Numbered from the stretch's first letter, positions 1 through 10,995 are shown. The stretch: DNA of 64,000 bases from Cricetomys ansorgei (GCA_026225945.1 JAMJFZ010001074.1:1008501-1072500); one strand, 5' to 3'. The notes: generated by a model not told the origin, from the letters alone. Translations and numbers: made by a program.

Positions 1-77
<77 letters not shown>

Positions 78-78
78 A
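1..78. repeat. (CA)n followed by (GA)n microsatellite
   Basis: About 29 bases of alternating CA are followed by about 48 bases of GA with one GAAA interruption. The array begins at the window edge, so its true length is not known. Confidence 0.97.
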
Positions 79-148
79 ATTATAATTCAGAATTTGAGAG
101 AACAGAGAGGGCTTCACATTTAAGTACTTAGAATACTGTGAAAAGAGG

Positions 149-365
149 ATGTTTGTTTTGTCATCAGTGCTGGGGATCAAACTTGGAGCCTTGTATAGAC
201 TGGGCCAGTGCCCACCTCTGAGCTATCTCTCTGGCTGTGGCTTTCTGGAGTCAGGGCCTCACTGTGTAGCGAAGGCTGGAATTAGTCTCACAAAGTTGGC
301 CTCCAAATCCAGACCCTCCTGCCTCAGCCTCCTGCATGGGCAGGTGTGGCCACCTTACCCAGAGG
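149..365 (-). mobile_element. ID-B1 composite SINE (B4 / B1-dID type)
   Basis: On the plus strand, bases 165-235 resemble the reverse complement of an ID (tRNA-Ala-derived) SINE. Bases 240-365 resemble the reverse complement of a B1 body, ending in a degenerate GGCAGGTGTGGCCACC-like B1 head. On the minus strand this gives a B1 part followed by an ID part. Divergence is high, so the copy is old. The 112-codon plus frame across it is a by-product of the SINE and has no coding support. Confidence 0.6.
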
Positions 366-2840
366 AAAGTAGATTTCTTGGCTTCCGTGTCATTGTGCTT
401 TCTGCTCCCCCTCCCCCGCCCCCTCCTTCCTATGACACTAATTGGCCTAAAATAATAAGCCCCCAACAGACACTTACTGAGCTCTAATCAGGGTGGTGGG
501 AACAAATTCCAGAAGCCCTGACAAGTCTTTTGAGATGCACCGAACCTACGGACCTGGGAAGGAGATGGCATGTTCCAGAGGAAAGGAGCTGCTGAAAGGA
601 CCCTCAGAATTCCCCATGAGGTCTGGTAGCCCAACCAGAGTTTTATGACCTTTCTTACCAGCTACCTTAGGCTTCCATTGCCGGTTCTGGCATTGTTAAG
701 AACCTCCTTTAACAAAGCTCACTGGGTCAGCAGTAACACAACTGATCTTGCATACAGGAGACACACAAAGGACAATCTGGGTCAGCAGAGGCTCCTACAG
801 CTAGATAGGGACTAGGTCAGGGTGCAGGCAAAGCTGGATAAAGGAGCTTCAGTTGGTTCAATAAAAAGGGAATACATAAATTCATGTAATTGGAAAGTCC
901 AAGGAAGTCAGACTCGTTGCCAGTTTTAGCTTTTCCCTCCTATTCTTTCCCGTGTTGGCTCAGGAACTTCTTATGGTGATAACATACCTCTGTTCTAACT
1001 CCTCCCACAGGAAGAACAATTCATCTCCCAACAATTCCACTGACTGTCTCTGAAATCAGCTGACGGGGGTAGAGCCACACTAACCTACCTCTAAGCTGGT
1101 CTCCGTGGCCAAGAAGTGGTTCTACTCAGAGGTTTTAGAACTATGTTCTCACTCATCTTGGGTCACAAGTAGAGAAAACAGCACTTAAGCCACAGGGGCT
1201 GAGAACAGCAACAGTCTGGTTCTCCTTCGGGAAGAACCCTGCAGGGAGACCCAGGAGGGGCTGGGGTCCGGCACTGCTGCCCCAAGGGGAAACTGGGGCA
1301 GAAGCACAGGCAAGGAGAGTCTGTTGGAGAAAGCAAGAAGTTCAAAGAGGAAGTTGGATGCAGTCAACAGCACTATGATGTGGAGAGGCTGAAGACAAAA
1401 ATGTGACGGGCTGTGGACTCCAGACAGGGAGACTGAGTCATCCGTTCTCTGAAAGGTCAGAGATATGGGAGAGAAGCGGATGCTAGTGGGTTCGAGTGGG
1501 CGTGTCAGAGACAGAGGCTGCGGGCTGTTGTCTATAGAAGTCCTCAGGGAAGGAAGGAACTACTTGCTGGACCCCGTTTCAGTCCCACCCCCTACCCCAA
1601 TCACTGGGTGAAGCAGGGTACCTTCCCTACCCTGGGAGCATTGAGATTAATGTTTTCAGTATCTATCCGCAGGGTTCTCAAAGCTTGCAGTGGAGGAAAA
1701 ACTGTAAATGCAAAGATGGAGGGAGCAGAAACAGTCGCTGCCTCCCAGGGTTTAGAGAGGGATGGGCAGCCGAGGGGTTGCTGGCGTCAGTCCAAGCGAC
1801 CCCGAGAGACTTTCCAGGAAGGAGGTGCCAGAGTTGAACTCTTTAAAGAAGCAACTGGAAGAGAGGAGTGACAGGCAGGCGAGAGCCACACGTTTGCTTA
1901 CAGGGCTCTCCAGTGAGTCCCAAAGTCTCACGCAGGGATTTCTGAAAGTGATCATAGCCACACTCACAGTTGGGGGGCACTGAGGGTTTCTGTAGTCCCG
2001 GTTTGCTATTGTGTGGGAGAAGAGGGGCAGAAACAAGGTGGGTAGACCGTGAGAGTAGGTGGCTGCACCAGCAGAGAAGAGATGGGGGTTGGGAGGCTCC
2101 CCACTTCCCAGGGTACACCTCTTGCAGGGTATAACCCCTTCTCCCAGCCTGTAACCCCATGTCACCCTAGCCTGTTGTAGCCAGCAGTAACAGGCAGGGC
2201 AGCAAAATGCAACACAGGCAGATAAAAGCCGAGCACAGGGCGGGGCGTGGGGAGGGCAAGGCGGGAAGCAGTCGTTTCTGAAATGTCATGGCTTTTTTCC
2301 CCCAGAGACAAGCAATTAAAAATAAGGGGGTGGGAGGAGACCCCAAACTATGGACAGCGGAGAGTCCCAGGGAGCTTTCAAAGTGGTGAAGTTTGGGTGC
2401 AGCACTGCCCTCTACTGGCTACAGCTAGACCTGCAGCTGAACGGCACAGGTATTTGTCTTCTTTTTGACTGCGGACCATAGAGAGGACAGGTGAGTTGGG
2501 CTTTTGAGTTAGTATAAGTTGAGTCACACGCTATCATTAAATCCATACGACCTGATCTTTAGAAACAGACTGATTCTCCAGCTTTGGTTTTTAAGCTTTC
2601 TGGTTGACTGTTCTGAGAAGACAAACGCTCCGTGAAAAACCTTAAGGGCTAGAAAGAGTTCTTTAGCATTTTAATGTACACCGAATGGTCACAGTCATTT
2701 GGAGATGGGCTGTAAAGGAGGGAATAATTTCTTAGAATTAACTTTCAAATAATGTCTGATAATTCCATGCTGTTAGCAATAATGTCTAACATGGACTGAA
2801 TGCATACAGTCATTGGTACTTAATGCAGCTTATATTTCTA
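366..2840. other. No recognised feature
   Basis: About 2.5 kb with no recognisable gene or repeat family. There is a short CT/C-rich patch at 400-425. The open frames here (60-137 codons on both strands) overlap one another and show no family resemblance. This is probably unique or very old decayed sequence. Confidence 0.5.
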
Positions 2841-2996
2841 TATGTTGTGTGCATGTGTGTGCAAGTGGATGTGTGTGTGTGAGAGAAAGAGAGAGAGAGA
2901 GAAAATGTATGTGTGTGAAAGAGAGAGAGAATATGGAAAATATACGTGTGTATGTGAGAGAGAGAGAATGTATGTGTGTGTGTGTATGTGTGTGTT
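2841..2996. repeat. Interrupted (TG)n/(GA)n microsatellite
   Basis: Alternating blocks of TG/TGTA and GAGA repeats: TG-rich, GA, TG, GA, TG, GA, TG. The open frames across it are repeat translations. Confidence 0.95.
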
Positions 2997-3299
2997 ATTC
3001 CTCAGGCACAGTACACCTCCTTAATATTTTTTAAGGCAGGTTCTCTCACTGTCTTGGAGCTTGTCAATTAAGCTTTCATGGCTGGCCAGCAAGCCCCAGG
3101 GCCCCGCATTTCCATTTCCCCTGTGCTTAGATTACAAGTACCCACTCCACAGTGTGTGTCGGGGAGCAGAGATTCTGATGGCCAGCTGAGCATCTCTGCT
3201 ATCCCTCTAGTATCAGACTGTTCACAGCTCTCCCCGACTGCTACCCTAGGGTCTTTCAGTATCGGGTTACCTGTAAGATGCTTTTCTTGCAGACGAGGC

Positions 3300-3425
3300 A
3301 CTTTTATATCTGTCATCTTATTTAGACCTCACAACCCCTGTGAAGCAGCTAATTTCCTGTATTTCTCAGGTGAAGGCCAAGCAGTCTCGTTTTGCCCATA
3401 TTCTCACAGCGAGGTCGAGTGATTT
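3300..3425 (-). mobile_element. MIR SINE fragment
   Basis: Bases 3318-3425 read as a reversed MIR: a degenerate 'rate of fall in ...CTCACAACCCTGTGAAG' segment, then TTCTCAGGTGAAG and later GCCCATATTCTCACAGCGAGG. These align in order with the MIR core and 3' portion. It is diverged and without clear ends. Confidence 0.65.
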
Positions 3426-3452
3426 ATTATACGGTCAAGTGGCCGTATAATA
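3425..3452. repeat. Perfect 10-bp inverted repeat
   Basis: TATTATACGG at 3425-3434 pairs fully with CCGTATAATA at 3443-3452 across an 8-base loop. It lies just beyond the MIR fragment. No adjacent T-run or known site gives it a function. Confidence 0.8.
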
Positions 3453-4300
3453 GAGGCCACTAAGCTTAGGTTGAAGCTTGGGCAGAGGCCTTATGATAAA
3501 AGAGTAGTCGGGCCTGGGAAGAGAAACAGGCCTCCACAGCACCATGGGCCAAGTCAGCATTGCTCATTGTAGCTGAAGACCTTTGATCCAGTCTCTGTCA
3601 GAAAGTCTAAAGTTAAGAGGGTGGGCGGGGTTGAGAAATAAGGTGGTAACAAAGAGGAACGCCAAGCAGAGGCTGTCGGAGAGAAAGTGGGCTTCTTAAA
3701 GGTTTTCCTCATCTTCCTTTAATATTGCTGCATCCTCCTGTGGAATGGAACCCTTTCTTGTCACGATCAAATGTCACAGAACACGCGGAGCCCTGAGCTG
3801 CGTCTCCCAACGTGATGACACACATCGAGAGTTTTCTTCTTTCTAGCGTGCAGTAGGTTATTACAGGAAAATGGGGAAGCAAATTAGGACCTCCCGCAAC
3901 CATTTTCCCAGCCCCAGTTTTTATCAGGGCCTTTGTCAACGAGAAGGGGCTGTCGTTAGTTTATTACCATCAAGTTTTCGTTTTGGGTCAGTTCAAAATA
4001 GTCCAAGTTTTATCTTTCTTTCGAAGAGCTCCTATGCAAAAGCGAAGTGACGCACAGACAGGCAGACACTTGACAACAGACTTAAAATAATGGCATTTCC
4101 TCACGCCTTCGATGTCGAGTCCCAGATGAATCCCATGATGTTTGGAGATTATGCATTGGCTTGCTGGAAGGAACATCTCTAGACTAATATTAAATTCCGT
4201 GGAGTTTCTCTGAACAAAGCGAACCAAACAAGGAAGATATACAAACTAGGCAGCTCCCAGAACCAAAGAGAGTTTTGATGTGTGTGGGGTGTGTGTGTGG
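3453..4300. other. No recognised feature
   Basis: No repeat family or coding segment recognised. A short GT-rich patch lies at 4278-4305. Confidence 0.45.
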
Positions 4301-4580
4301 GTGGGGGCTCTTGAAATCTTTATTTTTATCCGCACCATAAAAATATGCTAGAGGATGCCATGTGATATTTCCATATATGTATCCTTTGTATAATGCTTCA
4401 TATTAAACATACCTGTGCTCAGTTAGCCCATGTCCTACTTTGAGCACACAGTACCTTGTCGCTACCTGCAGTCACCACTCTGTGTGACAGAACAGCACAA
4501 TTTCTCCTAACAGTGACTTGATGCCCCTCCCCTTCCCCCTCCCCTTCCCCCTCCCCCTCCTCCGCTCCCCTGAGCATGTT
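4301..4580 (+). mobile_element. LINE-1 (L1M-type) 3' UTR fragment with pyrimidine tract
   Basis: The order of landmarks fits an old mammalian L1 3' UTR: a 'TTAAACATACCTGTGCTCAG' region at about 4403, a 'CACAGTACCTTGTCG...CAGTCACCACTCTGTG' region at 4446-4485, and 'TTTCTCCTAAC' at 4500, followed by a C/T-rich stretch (4526-4570). The young LTR element inserted about 85 bp downstream. Confidence 0.65.
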
Positions 4581-4659
4581 CTGAGAACTCCAGCCAGCAA
4601 AGTGACCAGGCAGCATTTATAAGAAAAACAAAGGTGAGAATCAGAAAACAACTTAATTG

Positions 4660-4663
4660 ATTA
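4660..4663. repeat. Target site duplication ATTA, left copy
   Basis: ATTA immediately before the left LTR matches ATTA at 11535-11538 immediately after the right LTR. A 4-bp duplication is typical of class I (gamma) integrases. Confidence 0.85.
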
Positions 4664-5202
4664 TGTTGGACTTCAGGGATCCAAACTGGGACCCCCAGGG
4701 TCCAAACCGGAACGCCACATCCCCACAGAGACTCACAGACGGGATATCGATGCAAATAGCAAGAGGATTTATTCCAGTGCACTGGGACCGTTCTAACACG
4801 CAGGATAGAAGCCGGCCCCAAGGAGCAAATGGTGAAGCTTTTTATACAGTTGTTGGGCATAAACCGAATTGGTACAAGTTGATTGGTCCCCAAATTGTTT
4901 TCTCATTTTGATAGATAGGGGCCAGTTAACCTTTAAGTTGATGATAGCAAGGTCACGGGCACCAGGAAATGTACACTTAGGATAAAGTCCCTTGCCTAAG
5001 GCTATCAGGCGGTGCCTGTAGCCGCCGCTCATTTTAGGAATGTGGGCTGGGTCACAGTGCTCTTGAATTAAGCCTGACAATAATTGTTTTGTGGTTTCTG
5101 GGGTGGGCTAGTTCCTGGAACAGGGAGTTCTGGAATGTCCTGTTAAGAGTTTAAGATTAATGATCAGGGCCTGGGGTCTCTGGCCTCACATAAACCCTTT
5201 CA
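4664..5202 (-). repeat. 3' LTR of the ERV1-like element
   Basis: 539 bp, begins TGTTGGACTT on the plus strand and ends CCCTTTCA. I see no mismatch against 10996-11534. It contains the same TATA box (4846-4839) and AATAAA (4773-4768, minus). The AATAAA here would provide the 3' processing signal of the element transcript. Confidence 0.95.
4768..4773 (-). terminator. Poly(A) signal in the 3' LTR
   Basis: AATAAA on the minus strand within the R region of the 3' LTR, duplicated at 11105-11100 in the 5' LTR. Confidence 0.75.
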
Positions 5203-5221
5203 CTCCCCACTTTTTCTTTTT
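5203..5221 (-). promoter_or_regulatory. Polypurine tract
   Basis: On the minus strand the bases immediately before the 3' LTR are uninterrupted purines (AAAAAGAAAAAGTGGGGAG with a single T). This is the expected primer site for plus-strand synthesis in a retroelement running right to left. Confidence 0.88.
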
Positions 5222-5224
5222 GCA

Positions 5225-5244
5225 CTGCTCCAATCATGGAGCAG
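5225..5244. repeat. Hairpin beside the polypurine tract
   Basis: CTGCTCC (5225-5231) and GGAGCAG (5238-5244) form a 7-bp perfect stem with a 6-base loop, directly upstream of the tract in element orientation. Function unknown. Confidence 0.7.
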
Positions 5245-7129
5245 CTGTTTCTAGCTCCTGATCACTAGCATTGATTAATTTATAGTCAACCCCTGTAGGA
5301 TTCCTAAGAAACTGGTACTGTTGTCTGAGAACCATAATCTGTACTGCACTGATTTCATATTGTCAACTTAATGAATCTGAGTCTATCTGGCCTCAACAGG
5401 GTAATGTTCTGGTGTGCCAATAGGCACTATACATGCCATGTCCCCAGTCTTAGGGAGTTTTCTTTTGACTAAAAGTTCCAGCCTGTGGAAATGGGACGTT
5501 GTAATCTCTTAGACTGCTTCCTGCTGAGAGGGGACGTCGTCAGGGGCCCCAAACAGGCTGGTATTAGTCAAAAGCTGGCAGTGGGGTACGTCTGGTTCGC
5601 TGATCCAGCTGAGTGGACGGGGGTGGTCACATCAGCTGGACTGGTCATCAACTCTCAGCAGGTCTGGTCCAGGACTCACAGTAGTCGAAGCAGTTTGATT
5701 CCTGGATGGTGTCTGTTAGCCAAGTAGTGATCTATTGAGATGGATAAAAACTAGAGGCAGAAGTTAAAGTTTACAGAAGCTTACATTTGGAACTTTTTAT
5801 CATTGTAATTCACATTGTAGAAAGAACAGCTAGCAAGTGTTCCTTAAACAGCCAACGAGAAATCACCTTAGACTTGAGCCTATTTAGGCACTTAAAAACA
5901 TATATTTGAGGGACCTTAAAGTGGCCCATAATTTACACAACACAGAATCTGTTTTTTTTTTTTTTTTTAAACTTTTATCTCAAACCACCTTCTCACTTAA
6001 GATCACTTTTTCAGACTTTCACAACTTACCTAGGCTTTCATATCTGCAGACTTTTTATCTCAGACACTCAAAACTTAAATCACTTTCTTAGACTTTTATA
6101 TTTTAAACCTCATAACATTCCTTTAAACTTTCTTTAATCTAACTATCTACCAAATACAGAGTTGTTATTATTGAGCAAAAATCTATTTATCTTTTAACAG
6201 GGGGCCTGTTAGCGAGACAATCCTGTTTGTCTTATTCAGACAGGGACTCTAGTAGCCTCAGAGAGAGAAACTGGTTGTCTATTGCTGTTAAACTAACAGA
6301 ATTACAGTTAGCCATCAACACCAGAGATCTGGGAATACTAAATTATAGCAAAAAGTATGACTTAATTAAAATAACAGAGACTTACCCATACCTAGACAGA
6401 TGACCCTGGACTCTCCGTGTTGTCTGTGACTTTATGGGGAACAGAGGCCTCAAGGCAATGACAGTCTTCCGTTGCCAGGCCAGTCTTCAGTTGCCAGACC
6501 AGTAGGTATCTTTCTGTGGATAAGACTCAGAGGGATCGAACCCCGCTCTGTCCATCCAAAGCAGGATGATCTACTCTCTAGTGTCTTATCTGTAGGCAGG
6601 TCTATGGCAGGTGAGGCATTGGGCAGTTTTGCCCAGTGGTACGTTTCCACAATTCACAGAGGTTGCTCTGTCCCTGTCCGTCTTCTCTGGAGGTGCTGGG
6701 GTCACTGTTAGGATCTGGGGTCTCTACTTAAAACTCCAATTAAAAGTCATAATCAGCAGATCTCTGAGGGGTGAGGGCTATCTATGTTAAGTATCTCTAT
6801 GTTAACAAAACTTTGCCTATAATTTTTTTCTGCTTTACTGTACTATCTAGGTCATTGTAAACATCTTTTTAACTTAAACTGTCTCATAGCCTTGTGAATT
6901 TAAATATCTTAAAAGCTGTTTTTTGAAAACATCTAGCTTTTGTAAAAACCTAAAGTTTTCTTAAAGTAGTTTAAAACCTTCAACTTTGTGTTCATAATAT
7001 CTCATAGTGTCCTATTTAGCAGCGTTCTGTTTTAGGCCTAAGCCAACTGTTGCACTAAAGCTCAGATATCATATAACTTCTTAATTTTAAAACTGCAGGA
7101 TTTTTATAAACAAACTTCAGTTATTTTTG

Positions 7130-7290
7130 TTTTGTTTTAAACACTTCATTCTTAAACTGAAACGATGACTGTCAGCAAAAGATGTATTCTTGTATAAGAA
7201 TACACAGAGATACAGTCTTTGATATCTTATCAAACACTCTTTAAAATCTTAACTTTATAAACCTTATTTTAGCATACAAAAATACTATAT
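7130..7290 (-). repeat. Internal module A, copy 1 (inside LTR element)
   Basis: Shares ordered landmarks with 8755-8900: TGTCAGCA/CGTCAGCAC, ATTC(T/C)TGTAT, GAATACACAGAG, TTTGAT and TTATCAAACA/TTATTAAACA. By eye roughly three quarters of positions agree over about 140 bp. Both copies point the same way. Confidence 0.7.
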
Positions 7291-8029
7291 AAACTCTATC
7301 TTAATATTTTCTTTTTAGATCTATACCAGAAAACACATCTTTAAAACACATTTTTAAAATACACTCTCAAGAGGGTTGGTATTGAGGCCTCAGTTATGTA
7401 GGGACCACTGTGATGAGCTAACCTTTTTGTTAGTCTATCCTCCTGACCCTTTGCCTTTTCTCTCAGGCTCTCCAAAGGAGCGCAGAGTATCTGCTCTGTA
7501 TTGGCTCTCTACCCCTGTGTGTGTTTTTACACACCAAGTATGTCATCTTGCCATCTCATGTAGACTTAAGACAGTCACAGAACTCTCCAGGAAGCCAAGC
7601 TTGGGTCAAGTTCCTGCCTTTTAGTTTTAGGGGCAGCAGCAGGAAGGAGGGAACAAGGTATTTTCCCCAGGCCTACCTGTCTTTCACTTTTTAACCCCCA
7701 GAAACCCTCTTTTCTCCCTGGCAGGGAGCCCACCACAAAGCGCAGCACATGGGATGTCCTTGGGACTTGAATTAACTGAGCTGTTCTTTCTTGCTTTCCT
7801 GGGACAAAGTTTCTGGGTCTGCTAAGACCTCCCCTCTTAATGCCAGTTGTTTCTTTTACTGTCTTAGGAATTGGGGAGATTCCACACACCCTGTGAAATT
7901 TGCTTACGTCTAACATCTCATCCAAGCCTACTTATCTTCCACACCGGGTTGTCATCTTTCTCCGCCCGTGTGGTCCCCTCCCTCCTGGCCCCGGCTCAGG
8001 ACCAGTTTTTTCTCAAATACAAGTATAAT

Positions 8030-8250
8030 CTTACATACAGACAGAGAAATCTTAATCAGGTCTGGAACAACAGAGGAACCTTAGGACTTTTTCAGAGATG
8101 ACTTGTTGCCTGTTTACAAATTGTCTGTTAGTGGCAGAAATTATTTTAGCATTTTGGCACGTAACACAAGCTGCTCCAGGTCTCTCCTCTAAGTTTGCAG
8201 CAAGATTCATTTCTAAGTAAACTTGCCCCAGATCTGGCAAGCTAACATTT
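8030..8250 (-). repeat. Internal module X, copy 1 (inside LTR element)
   Basis: Weakly similar to 9100-9390. Shared landmarks are CAGA(C/T)AGA, CC(T)TAGGACTT/CCTCAGAACTT, GATGACTTG/TGACCTGATG, TTTACAAATTGTCTG/TTTACAGTTTGTCTG and GCTCCA-GTCTCTCC. It lies between the two module A copies, consistent with an ancestral A-X tandem. Confidence 0.45.
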
Positions 8251-8754
8251 AAGACAGTGACATTCAAATGAACACAAAATATACATTATTTTTATACATT
8301 GACACTGGTGGTCACCAAGACAGAATTAATACATCAGCTGACACTTAACATCTTGAACTCCTGCCCGTAGTAGGATCAGCTTATCAGAACTTTACAGCCA
8401 GAATTAATCTATACATTTCAGATCACTTTAATTTTCAAAATAGCTGAGGCTTAACAAAGCTAGCAAAGACAAGCAGGTAAAATATACATCTTTGCACCCG
8501 AATAGACCTTCCAACTGTGTACCTGCAGCACCACAAATAAAGTTCCTCTATTGTAATGCACATTCCTTTTGTCACACCCTCCTCGGCAATCTGCCTTCCA
8601 GGCCTGTTTGAATCAGCTCTGGTGTAGTGGCAGTTCAGCTATCTTAAAAATTTCTCTCTTCTTTTTAGTATAGAAAAAACCATCACATGGCCTCTCGATC
8701 TCTAAAGACTGCCAGGTTGTTTACTCAAACCTCAATTGCCTTGATTTACTTTGT

Positions 8755-8900
8755 TTTAATCCCATAACTCTAACCCTAAAAGTTTGGCCGTCAGCACAAG
8801 GTACATTCCTGTATCTGAATACACAGAGGCATAGCTTTGATCCCTTATTAAACATTGTTCTTAAAGATCCTATTTTATTTTCAGCATAGAAGAGGAAAAA
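8755..8900 (-). repeat. Internal module A, copy 2 (inside LTR element)
   Basis: Direct, diverged copy of 7130-7290, about 1.6 kb away. A shorter possible third start (AAAGTTTGGCTGTTGTCTCAG) is at 9483-9503. Confidence 0.7.
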
Positions 8901-9099
8901 TCATACAAAATAAAATCCAATTTAATTTAAATATCTGAGATTTGTTTTCTCCTTGAATGGCAACATGTGGCTACCTCCATCTCCTCTTTGATCCTGGATA
9001 AGAGCGTCCACATCCTAAATGGAGTCACATCCAAAATGCAGTCACACATACGTTACTCAGCTTTAATTTAATGCTCTCTTTTTAAACTTACACTAGAAA

Positions 9100-9390
9100 A
9101 AACATCGTCATTCACACACACTCAGATAGAAAACAGAGAGACCTCAGAACTTCCTTGATATGACCTGATGCTTTTTTACAGTTTGTCTGCATAAGCAGAG
9201 ATCCGAAACAGTTCAGCCTAGCGTCCTTTTTAAAAACGTCTATCTCCATAGCCATGCGCGCAAATGGCCACAGAGACGACAGGGACAGTGCGCATAAACC
9301 ATTCCGGAACTCTGGCCAGCAGCAGAAACTGCTCCAAGAAGTCTCTCCCCAAACAGCAGCCTGAGCAAGCTCTACCTCAGTGGCAGTCAT
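9100..9390 (-). repeat. Internal module X, copy 2 (inside LTR element)
   Basis: Partner of 8030-8250. It carries an extra GC-richer segment (9230-9300) not seen in the first copy. Confidence 0.45.
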
Positions 9391-10135
9391 TACAGGACAC
9401 CTGAATCTTTAAAACCATTAGTTTTCTTTACCCAAACCACATACATATTTTAAAATACCATTTGAGTGATTTTTACACAAGAAAGTTTGGCTGTTGTCTC
9501 AGGAGTGGGTGAGTTGCACCCCCTCTTGCCTCTTTTTGGTTGCTTTGCCTCATTAACTCTTTCCCTCCTGTGGCTGAGAGCCCCAAACCAAGGCTGCTGA
9601 GTTGAAACTGGCAGCTCTGGCTGGGGTGGGCCCCAGAGGTCTGCTCAACGCAGCACCCCCTTCCTTGCAGCTGGCCTTAGGAGTTGCTTGGCCCACGTTA
9701 GATCTCGCGTGTTACACAGGAAAACAGACAAACACAAAACATATAACCATGAAACTGAGACAAACATGAATCAGATAAGACAATGGCACCGCACAATTTC
9801 TCAGAGGTTTTCAGGTGTACATCAACTGACTGATAAGTCGGCTCTGTCCTTGACTCCCTTAAAATGAGACATAATTATGTCGAGAGGTCCAGATGGAGTT
9901 TGTCCCACATCCAAAAACAAAGTCAGTCCGAGTCTAGCCATACACACACACACACAGAATCATACAGAAACAGCAGTGCACCCTCCGGTGTTTCCAGAGT
10001 CAAGTAAGCACCTGGCACCACTGTCCACCCAGAGCTCTCGGCCAGAGAGTCTGTCAGCGGAAAGGCCTCCACAGCCTCCAGATTCCAAGCAGGTCAGGAC
10101 CTCCAGGTGGGTCCTATGACCCCAGATGGGTCCTC

Positions 10136-10222
10136 TCACAACCCAAGCTTCCCGACACAGGTCATAACCTCAGAACAATGGTCAAGCGTCAGAGAGAGAG
10201 GGGTTGAAGTCGACTGTCCCAT
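10136..10222 (-). pseudogene. Gag start relic (matrix N-terminus), terminated after 28 codons
   Basis: A minus-strand ATG at 10222 opens a frame beginning Met-Gly-Gln, the N-myristoylation context of gammaretroviral Gag. It continues with a TPLSLTL segment typical of the matrix N-terminus, then drifts and meets TGA at 10138-10136. It lies about 770 nt from the primer site, a normal gag position. Nothing after it resembles p12, capsid, nucleocapsid or pol. Assignment to gamma-type gag rests on these first 13 or so residues plus position. It cannot make a working Gag. Confidence 0.68.
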
Positions 10223-10866
10223 TGTCAACAAGTCAGAAAGAACCAGTGAAAATACAAGAAACAGATTTTGCAGACGCGCCCAGGAGGGGACTTCCACAGC
10301 TCCTCTACAGAAGTCACAGAAGGTTGAGACCAGACTCTAACAGGCATCTCCAGATGGAGGAGAGGCTCCTCTCCCTCCTCCCGATGGAAAAGGATCCTCA
10401 CGGACCCCTCTCCCCGTACAGATGGGGGGAAGTCCTCCAGGACTTCTCCCCGTTACCAGACTCTGGAGTGTCCTCCAGGGCCCCATAGCCTCCAGATTCC
10501 AGACCCTCCCGTGGCGCTTCTCACAAACAGACAGACAACAAGACCTAATACAATAGTCAGGCAAATAAGCCAGTCACAATTAACACAAAAATCAGACACA
10601 AAGAGAAACAGAGCTCCAATATCGGACAGATGCCGGACCTGCCAAACCAAATGGCAGAGATTCCGGCCAGATGCCATGGGGCCAACTTCCCCCGGCTCAG
10701 ACAGAGAGGAAACCTTACGGTGTCCCCTCCAACCCCACTGGAGCGTCCTCCAGGGTCGGTCCTGGCTTATACCATCCCGGTAAGCTTAAGCCGTGCGGCG
10801 GGATCCTTACGGACCATGCACACCACAGACCGTTACAGACACAGTTACAGCTCTGACCAGTTACTT

Positions 10867-10918
10867 GTTCCAAACAGACAGGCAGACAGGCGAACAGACA
10901 GACAGACAGACAAACAAC
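10867..10918. repeat. GACA-rich microsatellite in the retroviral leader
   Basis: A run of CAGA/GACA units with CAGG and CGAA variants lies between the splice donor and the gag start. On the element's own strand it reads as TGTC/TCTG repeats. Confidence 0.85.
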
Positions 10919-10928
10919 AGATGCTCGA

Positions 10929-10938
10929 GCTTACCTCC
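10929..10938 (-). promoter_or_regulatory. Leader splice donor
   Basis: On the minus strand the sequence GGAGGTAAGC occurs about 35 nt downstream of the primer site, the usual position of the major donor in gammaretroviral leaders. No acceptor or env frame was recognised, so its present use is unknown. Confidence 0.6.
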
Positions 10939-10970
10939 GATACCCGACTTGCGGGGTCTGGGGGGATGTG

Positions 10971-10992
10971 TCGATTCCCGGTCAGGGAACCA
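10971..10992 (-). promoter_or_regulatory. Primer binding site complementary to tRNA-Glu
   Basis: The plus strand at 10971-10992 reads as the 3' end of a tRNA-Glu including CCA (TCGATTCCCGG...GGGAACCA), so the minus-strand genomic RNA can pair with it over 22 nt. It is separated from the LTR by 3 nt (10993-10995). tRNA-Glu use differs from the glycine or glutamine primers usual for mouse VL30 and GLN-type elements, as far as I recall. Confidence 0.88.
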
Positions 10993-10995
10993 GAA

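Larger units (their letters stand above)
5203..10135 (-). other. AT-rich non-coding interior of the LTR element
   Basis: No long frame is seen on the element's strand. The segment 5740-9480 is AT-rich, with many short 'CTTTTAAAC'-like phrases. The ends (9500-10135 and 5400-5720) are more GC-balanced. Diverged copies of two modules occur inside. No reverse transcriptase or integrase motif was recognised. A short local duplication (CTTCCGTTGCCAGGCCAGT / CTTCAGTTGCCAGACCAGT) lies at 6465-6503. Confidence 0.8.
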
